Assembly (NCBI GenBank): GCA_937898445.1
Contig: CALEJY010000136.1
Span: 1 to 17,063, forward strand
Reading direction: 5' to 3'
Length of the DNA: 17,063 nucleotides
Source: an uncultured Candidatus Melainabacteria bacterium
GTDB taxonomy: Bacteria; Cyanobacteriota; Vampirovibrionia; Gastranaerophilales; Gastranaerophilaceae
The position numbers were made by a program, and so were the translations under genes. Every line of letters begins with the position of its first letter. The first letter of the stretch is position 1. The notes beneath the pieces were generated by a model. That model saw nothing but the letters and a program-made list of their open reading frames with translations, was not told the origin of the DNA and ran no database searches. Positions 12,151 through 17,063 of the stretch are shown here, piece after piece.

Positions 12151-13368
12151 ATGATTGAATATTTATTAGGAAAAAGTTCTGCTGGTAAATTTAGATTTGC
12201 CGTTATTGAATGTAACGAACAATGGAGTGAACCCGATAAAGGCTATGTTATTCAACGTAGTTATGGGCAAGTAGGCGGTAAAACAACTTTATCTCCTAAG
12301 ATTATTGTAGATAGAACTAAACAGAAAAGAAATTGGAAGGAACAATATACTTTACAATTTAATTCGGAATTAAAGAAATTTCTAGATAAGGGTTATATCA
12401 AAGTATCTAAGCATCCTAATGAGTATACAAATGAAGAACTTAATTCTATCTTCGGTGAAGTTAAAACTAATCAATATGGAGTAATTAAACCTATGCTAGC
12501 TAAGCAAGCCGATAAAGTTACTAATAAAAAGATATTTGATAATGTTTGGATAGCTTCAAAAAAATTAGATGGCGTAAGATGTCTTATGTACTATAAAGAT
12601 GGAGAAATACTTACTGCTTCTAGAGGTGGAGAAACATATCAACCATCTACAGTACATATTCGTAATGATGAACGGTTATTAAATTACTTTAAAAATAATC
12701 CAACTCATATTTTAGATGGGGAATTATTTAAAAGATTTAAGAGCCTTCAGCAAATTAGTGGTGCTGCTAGATTAGAAAAGAATGCTTATGATTGTGAATG
12801 GCTTCAATACTGGATATACGATGTATATGATACTTCTAATCATGATTGGAAAGCTGAAGATAGAATAAAACATCTTCTTAATAGTTCAATTACTTATAAT
12901 ATTCCATTATATGCAGATACTTCCATGGATGAAGAAGATAGTAATATATTTATATTAATGCAAGAATCTGTTTCTGGTTGGGATAATATAGATAAATTAC
13001 ACGATCAATTTGTAAATGAAGGATTTGAAGGTGTAGTAATTAGAAATCCAGATAAACCTTACAAACCAGGAGGTCGTACAAATGATATGATTAAAGTAAA
13101 GAAATATAAATCTGAAGATTTTAAAGTAATAGGATATAAACTAGGTCTTAGAGGTTCTGAAGATATGACTTTTACTTGTGAATTAGAAGATGGTAGAACA
13201 TTTGAAGCAATGCCTTGTGGAACAAGAGAACAGAAAGTAGAATATGTTAAGAATTTTGATTCTAAATATAAAGGACATAAAGCAGAATGTACTTTCTTTA
13301 ATTATTCAGATGATGGAATTCCTACTCAACCTAAATTAAGAATCTTTAGATTTGACTTAGAGAAATGA
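12151..13368 (+). CDS. ATP-dependent DNA ligase with N-terminal WGR-like domain
   Basis: It seals nicks in phage DNA using ATP. Residues ~1-85 form a WGR-like domain: K-F-R-F-A-V-I-E, Y-V-I-Q-R-S-Y-G-Q-V-G-G-K-T, then F-N-S-E-L-K-K-F-L-D-K-G-Y. Such domains bind nicked or broken DNA ends. The nucleotidyltransferase domain follows with motif I S-K-K-L-D-G-V-R (adenylated Lys138), R-G-G-E (motif Ia region), L-D-G-E-L-F (motif III-like, ~188), W-I-Y-D-V-Y-D, motif IV F-E-G-V-V-I-R (~292) and motif V M-I-K-V-K-K-Y (~313). An OB domain (~320-405) completes it. It starts nine bases after the RNA terminator and overlaps the polymerase gene by four bases. Confidence 0.9.
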   Translation: MIEYLLGKSSAGKFRFAVIECNEQWSEPDKGYVIQRSYGQVGGKTTLSPKIIVDRTKQKRNWKEQYTLQFNSELKKFLDKGYIKVSKHPNEYTNEELNSIFGEVKTNQYGVIKPMLAKQADKVTNKKIFDNVWIASKKLDGVRCLMYYKDGEILTASRGGETYQPSTVHIRNDERLLNYFKNNPTHILDGELFKRFKSLQQISGAARLEKNAYDCEWLQYWIYDVYDTSNHDWKAEDRIKHLLNSSITYNIPLYADTSMDEEDSNIFILMQESVSGWDNIDKLHDQFVNEGFEGVVIRNPDKPYKPGGRTNDMIKVKKYKSEDFKVIGYKLGLRGSEDMTFTCELEDGRTFEAMPCGTREQKVEYVKNFDSKYKGHKAECTFFNYSDDGIPTQPKLRIFRFDLEK

Positions 13369-15254
13369 TAATTAAAAACAATATAGTATTTGTTTATGAT
13401 ATAGAAATATTTCCTAATTTATTTCATTGTACTATAAAAGATACAGAATCTAAACAATTATATTTCTTTGAAATATCTGCGAGAAAGAAACAGGCAAAAG
13501 AGCTTGTTTCTTTCTTTTTGACTAAAGGTAGATTATTTTGTGGATATAATAATATACATTATGACAATCCAATTATTAATTTTTTAATTGATAAAAAAAA
13601 TTCTTTAGATAGTATCTCTTGGTATCATATGTGTAATGTATTATTTCAATTAAGTAATTTAATTATAAATAGTGAACCAGGAAAATATAACAAATGGAGT
13701 AAGTGGAAGTATGCTAATAATTATCCTACACTTGATTTATTAACTATGTTATATTCTTCTAAACTAAGAGTTGGTTTAAAAGAAATGCAAATAACAATGA
13801 AATTTCATAATGTTCAAGAGTATGATGGAGATTTTAGTAAACCATTACCTATATCGGAAATAGATCATCTAATACAATATAATATTAATGATGTAGAAAG
13901 TACTGAAGAATTACTATATAGATGTAAAGCAGATATAGATTTAAGATTAGGTATTGAACAAGAATACGGAGTTGATGTTCTATCTAAAGATGGAATGACA
14001 ATTGGTATGGAGATTATTAAACAGAAGTATCTTGAAAGAACTGGAAAAGAATGGAAAGATATTAAAGATCTAAGAGATGCTTGTGATTTAATTCCATTAA
14101 AAGATGTTATATTTAATAATATACATTTTAAAACTAAACAATTACAAGATATTCTATCTTGGTTAAAAACATTAACTGTAGACCCAGGTAGAAAAGGATT
14201 AGAAAAACATTTCTTATTAGATAATCTTGAAATATCTTTAGGTGTAGGTGGTGTTCACTCTGTTAATACTCCTACTATATTTAAAGAAGATGATACTTGG
14301 AGTATTAGTGATGTGGATGTTGCTTCGCTATATCCAAGTTTAATTTGTAGTTATAATCTATATCCACCACAATTAGGAGAAGCGTTTCTTGATGTTTATT
14401 CAGGTATTAGAAAAGAAAGATTAGAAGCTAAAAAGAATGGAGATACTGTAAAGAATCTTACATTAAAGTTAAGTCTTAACGGTCTTTCTGGAAATCTTCA
14501 AAATGCATATAATTTTTGTTATTCACCACGAACTGTTATGAAAATCCGAATGAATGGTCAACTAATGCTATTAATGTTGGCTGAAAGATTACTTGGGATA
14601 GGATGTAAGCTAATTCAATTAAATACTGATGGTATATTCTTGAAATGGCCTAAAGATAAAAGAAAGGACTTTGAACAAGTAATGAAGGATTGGGAAAAAG
14701 AAACTAAATTAACTCTTGAGGAAGATCAATATGAAGCATTTTATCAATTTGCAATTAATGATTATTTAGCTATATCAAGAGGATATTCGGAATCTAAAAA
14801 CCCTAAATTACTTAAAAAGAAAGGATTATTTATAGATACAGTACATCTTGGTAAAGGTATGCAACCAATGATAATACCTAAAGCTATAAATAATTATTTT
14901 GCTAATAATATTCCAGTTGAAGAAACAGTATACAATGATAAAGATATTAATAACTTTATTACTTATCAAAAGGTGGCTAAAAAATTTAGAATAGAATATA
15001 ACGGAGAGTTAATAACTAATACAAATAGATATTATATCTCTATCAATGCTCCTTATTTATTTAAATGTGAAGTAGATACTAATGGCGCAAGAAGTAGATA
15101 TATTAATATGCTTAAAGGGCATGGTGTAATTATAGTCAATAATTTAGATGAAATTAAAGAATTTCCTAAAAATATTGATTATAAATATTATATAGCAGAA
15201 GCTAATAAGATTATACAAAAATTTAAATGTGTACAATTGAGCTTGTTTGAATGA
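13365..15254 (+). CDS. Family B DNA polymerase with 3'-5' exonuclease
   Basis: The replicative polymerase of the phage, 629 residues, short for family B. Exonuclease motifs: Exo I Y-D-I-E (Asp12, Glu14), Exo II N-I-H-Y-D-N (Asp67) and Exo III Y-N-I-N-D (Tyr172, Asp176). Polymerase motifs: A D-V-D-V-A-S-L-Y-P-S (316-325; metal Asp318), B K-L-S-L-N-G-L-S-G (368-376) and C L-N-T-D-G (Asp422). Motif C has Asn-Thr-Asp-Gly in place of the usual Asp-Thr-Asp-Ser, and motif B has Asn-Gly-Leu-Ser-Gly for the usual Asn-Ser-x-Tyr-Gly; both look like lineage-specific forms. Crassvirales lineages differ in having a family A or family B polymerase; this one has B. It overlaps ligase and sigma genes by four bases each. 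Confidence 0.93.
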   Translation: MIIKNNIVFVYDIEIFPNLFHCTIKDTESKQLYFFEISARKKQAKELVSFFLTKGRLFCGYNNIHYDNPIINFLIDKKNSLDSISWYHMCNVLFQLSNLIINSEPGKYNKWSKWKYANNYPTLDLLTMLYSSKLRVGLKEMQITMKFHNVQEYDGDFSKPLPISEIDHLIQYNINDVESTEELLYRCKADIDLRLGIEQEYGVDVLSKDGMTIGMEIIKQKYLERTGKEWKDIKDLRDACDLIPLKDVIFNNIHFKTKQLQDILSWLKTLTVDPGRKGLEKHFLLDNLEISLGVGGVHSVNTPTIFKEDDTWSISDVDVASLYPSLICSYNLYPPQLGEAFLDVYSGIRKERLEAKKNGDTVKNLTLKLSLNGLSGNLQNAYNFCYSPRTVMKIRMNGQLMLLMLAERLLGIGCKLIQLNTDGIFLKWPKDKRKDFEQVMKDWEKETKLTLEEDQYEAFYQFAINDYLAISRGYSESKNPKLLKKKGLFIDTVHLGKGMQPMIIPKAINNYFANNIPVEETVYNDKDINNFITYQKVAKKFRIEYNGELITNTNRYYISINAPYLFKCEVDTNGARSRYINMLKGHGVIIVNNLDEIKEFPKNIDYKYYIAEANKIIQKFKCVQLSLFE

Positions 15255-16105
15255 AGGCATATACTATTACTAAAAGTATTACTAATAGAGATAATAATGC
15301 ATTACGTATTTATTTTAAAGATATAAATAAACATTCATTATTATCTAAAGAAGAAGAATTAGATATTGTTAAAAAAATAAAATCTGGAGATGAACAAGCT
15401 AAGAATAAATTAATTACTTCTAATTTAAGATTTGTTATTTCTATTGCTAAAAAGTATCAAAATAATGGTTTAGATTTAAATGATTTAATTCAAGAAGGTA
15501 GTCTTGGATTAATAAACGCAGTTAATTTCTTTGATGAATCTAAAGGATATAAATTTATATCATTTGCAGTTTGGTATATACGACAAGCAATTACTAAAGC
15601 ATTAACAGATACTTGTAGAGTAGTAAGAGTTCCTTTAAATCAAATTACAAATGTAAATAAAGTTAAACGTGCTATTAATAAAGTAGAATGCCAAACAGGT
15701 AAGAAAGCTTCTATTGAAGAAATATCTAAATTAACTAATCTTTCTTCTTCTAAAATTAATAATACTGAAACCGCTATAAAAACTTCAGTATCTTTAGATA
15801 CACCTATTTCTGATTCTGAAGGAGATTGTTTAATTAATATTATTCCAGATAAAGAAACGCAAGAGACAGATTATTTAGTAGAAAAAGACGATAAAAATAA
15901 AGCAGTTGAATATATATTATCCAAATTATCTCCTAGAAAAAGAGATATAATTAGAATGTCATTTGGTATAGGAATGTATCCTATGCTAAATGATGATATT
16001 GCTAATTATTTTGGAATAGGTAGTGAAAGAGTTAGACAAATAGAAAAAGAAACAATTGCCTTTTTACAAAAGAAATATAAAAACAAACTTAAAGACTTAT
16101 TATGA
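15251..16105 (+). CDS. Primary-type sigma-70 factor (host RpoD mimic)
   Basis: It would direct RNA polymerase to promoters. The 284 residues start I-T-K-S-I-T-N-R, nearly the same as the Bacteroidetes RpoD N-terminus, and contain region 1.2 (Y-F-K-D-I...S-K-E-E-E-L, ~20-37), region 2 (N-L-R-F-V-I-S-I-A-K-K-Y, D-L-I-Q-E-G-S-L-G-L-I; ~58-90), 2.4 (G-Y-K-F-I-S-F-A-V-W-Y-I-R-Q, ~99-112), region 3 (V-R-V-P-L-N-Q; ~125-200) and region 4 (L-S-P-R-K-R-D-I-I...F-G-I-G-S-E-R-V-R-Q-I; ~225-275). All DNA- and core-binding regions are present, with no truncation. It is probably host-derived. It lies between polymerase and NrdD with four-base overlaps. Confidence 0.95.
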   Translation: MKAYTITKSITNRDNNALRIYFKDINKHSLLSKEEELDIVKKIKSGDEQAKNKLITSNLRFVISIAKKYQNNGLDLNDLIQEGSLGLINAVNFFDESKGYKFISFAVWYIRQAITKALTDTCRVVRVPLNQITNVNKVKRAINKVECQTGKKASIEEISKLTNLSSSKINNTETAIKTSVSLDTPISDSEGDCLINIIPDKETQETDYLVEKDDKNKAVEYILSKLSPRKRDIIRMSFGIGMYPMLNDDIANYFGIGSERVRQIEKETIAFLQKKYKNKLKDLL

Positions 16106-17063
16106 ATATAACTAAACGAGACGGATCGATTGAAAAATTTGATATTAATAAAATTATTAATGCTGTAAGTAAAGCATATAAATCAGAAGGATATACTATT
16201 AATGATGATATTATAGATGAATTAAAAAATCTTACTACTACATATATTTCAGATAATATTTCAGTAGAAAAAATACAAGATGAAGTAGAGCAAATTTTAA
16301 TGGATAATGCTCCTTTTGATGTAACTAAAGCATATATTACATATAGAGAAAAACATAAACAATCAAGACTTATTAGAGAAAGAATTGATTATATGAATAA
16401 ATATAGTCAATCAAACGATAATGCTGCATCTTCTAGTGAAACTGATGGTAATTCTAATGTTACCATTAAAAATGTAGCTAATCTTGAAGGGGAAGTATAT
16501 AAAACTACTAATAGAATCATTCAAAGACAACGAATGAAAGATAAGTTAAATGAAATGTTTCCAGAAGTAGCTAAACAATATGAAGAAGATTTAAATCATC
16601 ATATTATATATACGCACGATGAAGCTAGTACTCCTGTTTTAAAGAATTATTGTATGGCAGTATCTTTATATCCTTTAATAGAATATGGTACTTCTACAAT
16701 GGATGGATTAAAGGCTTCTGCTCCTAAAAACTTAGATAGCTTTTGTGGCCAATTTGTTAATCTTGTATTCTTATTAAGTTCTCAATGTAAAGGAGCTGTT
16801 GGGTTTGGAGAGTTCTTTAATTTCTTTGATTATTATTGTGCTAAAGAATGGGGGCCTAATTATCATCTTAAAGAAGATATAATTGTAGATACAGATTATG
16901 TAGTTAATCCAAAAACTATTGGTCAAAAAATAGAACAATATTTTCAACAAGTGGTCTATTCATTAAATCAACCAGCAGGTAATAGATCATATCAATCCCC
17001 ATTTACTAACTTTAATTATTTTGACAGTAATTATTGGCATAGTTTATTTGATGATTTCTGTTT
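16102..17063 (+). CDS. nrdD: Anaerobic ribonucleoside-triphosphate reductase, N-terminal part (cut by window edge)
   Basis: It converts ribonucleotides to deoxyribonucleotides under anaerobic conditions using a glycyl radical, which suits a gut anaerobe's phage. The 320 visible residues start with an ATP-cone domain (~1-90: M-N-I-T-K-R-D-G-S-I-E-K-F-D, ending T-Y-R-E-K-H-K). The start of the catalytic barrel follows: L-N-H-H-I-I-Y-T-H-D, N-Y-C-M-A-V-S-L-Y-P-L (a conserved Cys), S-F-C-G-Q-F-V-N-L, Q-C-K-G-A-V-G-F-G-E-F-F, and N-Q-P-A-G-N-R-S. The glycyl-radical end is outside the window. No stop is met up to base 17063. NrdG, the activase, is not seen here. The start overlaps the sigma stop (ATGA). 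Confidence 0.93.
   Translation, partial: MNITKRDGSIEKFDINKIINAVSKAYKSEGYTINDDIIDELKNLTTTYISDNISVEKIQDEVEQILMDNAPFDVTKAYITYREKHKQSRLIRERIDYMNKYSQSNDNAASSSETDGNSNVTIKNVANLEGEVYKTTNRIIQRQRMKDKLNEMFPEVAKQYEEDLNHHIIYTHDEASTPVLKNYCMAVSLYPLIEYGTSTMDGLKASAPKNLDSFCGQFVNLVFLLSSQCKGAVGFGEFFNFFDYYCAKEWGPNYHLKEDIIVDTDYVVNPKTIGQKIEQYFQQVVYSLNQPAGNRSYQSPFTNFNYFDSNYWHSLFDDFC

Noticed and set aside
1..17063. CRISPR array, tRNA genes, insertion sequence or prophage attachment site
   Set aside because: I looked for regular direct repeats, cloverleaf-like segments, transposase frames and flanking duplications and found none. The window is continuous phage replication and metabolism sequence.

Overview
The window is a dense, AT-rich (roughly 70% A+T by eye), single-strand-coding block of a double-stranded DNA phage. 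It most likely belongs to the crAss-like phages (Crassvirales) that infect Bacteroidales. The basis is the gene set: a Sak4-like recombinase ATPase, an acid-tailed SSB, a TOPRIM primase, PD-(D/E)XK nucleases, a metallophosphoesterase, dUTPase, ATP-dependent ligase, family B DNA polymerase, a primary-type sigma factor closely resembling Bacteroidetes RpoD, and NrdD. Two promoters also match the Bacteroides consensus TTTG-N19/20-TAnnTTTG, Shine-Dalgarno sites are largely absent, and there is a group I intron. The taxonomic call rests on recognition, not on a search.

Layout. 1-458: 3' part of a group I intron carrying the end of a LAGLIDADG homing endonuclease. It is inserted in a Sak4-like ATPase gene whose last exon is 459-878. 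871-5898: recombination/replication operon with a conserved unknown, SSB, primase, a Holliday-junction-resolvase-like nuclease read through an in-frame TAG, a HAD nucleotidase, an unknown, a RecB-like nuclease and an unknown. 5899-6685: an isolated transcription unit, with a consensus promoter inside an inverted repeat, one conserved unknown gene, and a strong terminator. 6717-11758: a long run of tightly overlapping genes starting with a calcineurin-like phosphoesterase; it contains dUTPase and about ten small unknown proteins. 11752-12142: no protein gene, but an independently promoted and terminated, GC-rich, heavily structured RNA that I cannot assign to a known class. 12151-17063: WGR-like/DNA ligase, family B polymerase, sigma factor and NrdD, each overlapping the next by four bases.

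How it fits together. The genes supply phage DNA synthesis (primase, PolB, SSB, ligase), recombination and end processing (Sak4-like ATPase, two PD-(D/E)XK nucleases, phosphoesterase), dNTP supply (dUTPase, nucleotidase, anaerobic reductase) and transcriptional takeover (sigma factor). Three points deserve most attention: the orphan structured RNA at 11784-12142; the in-frame TAG at 3240, which together with almost complete avoidance of TAG as a stop suggests TAG-to-sense recoding; and the intron inserted at what appears to be the Walker B codons of the ATPase, whose endonuclease frame runs through the ribozyme core.
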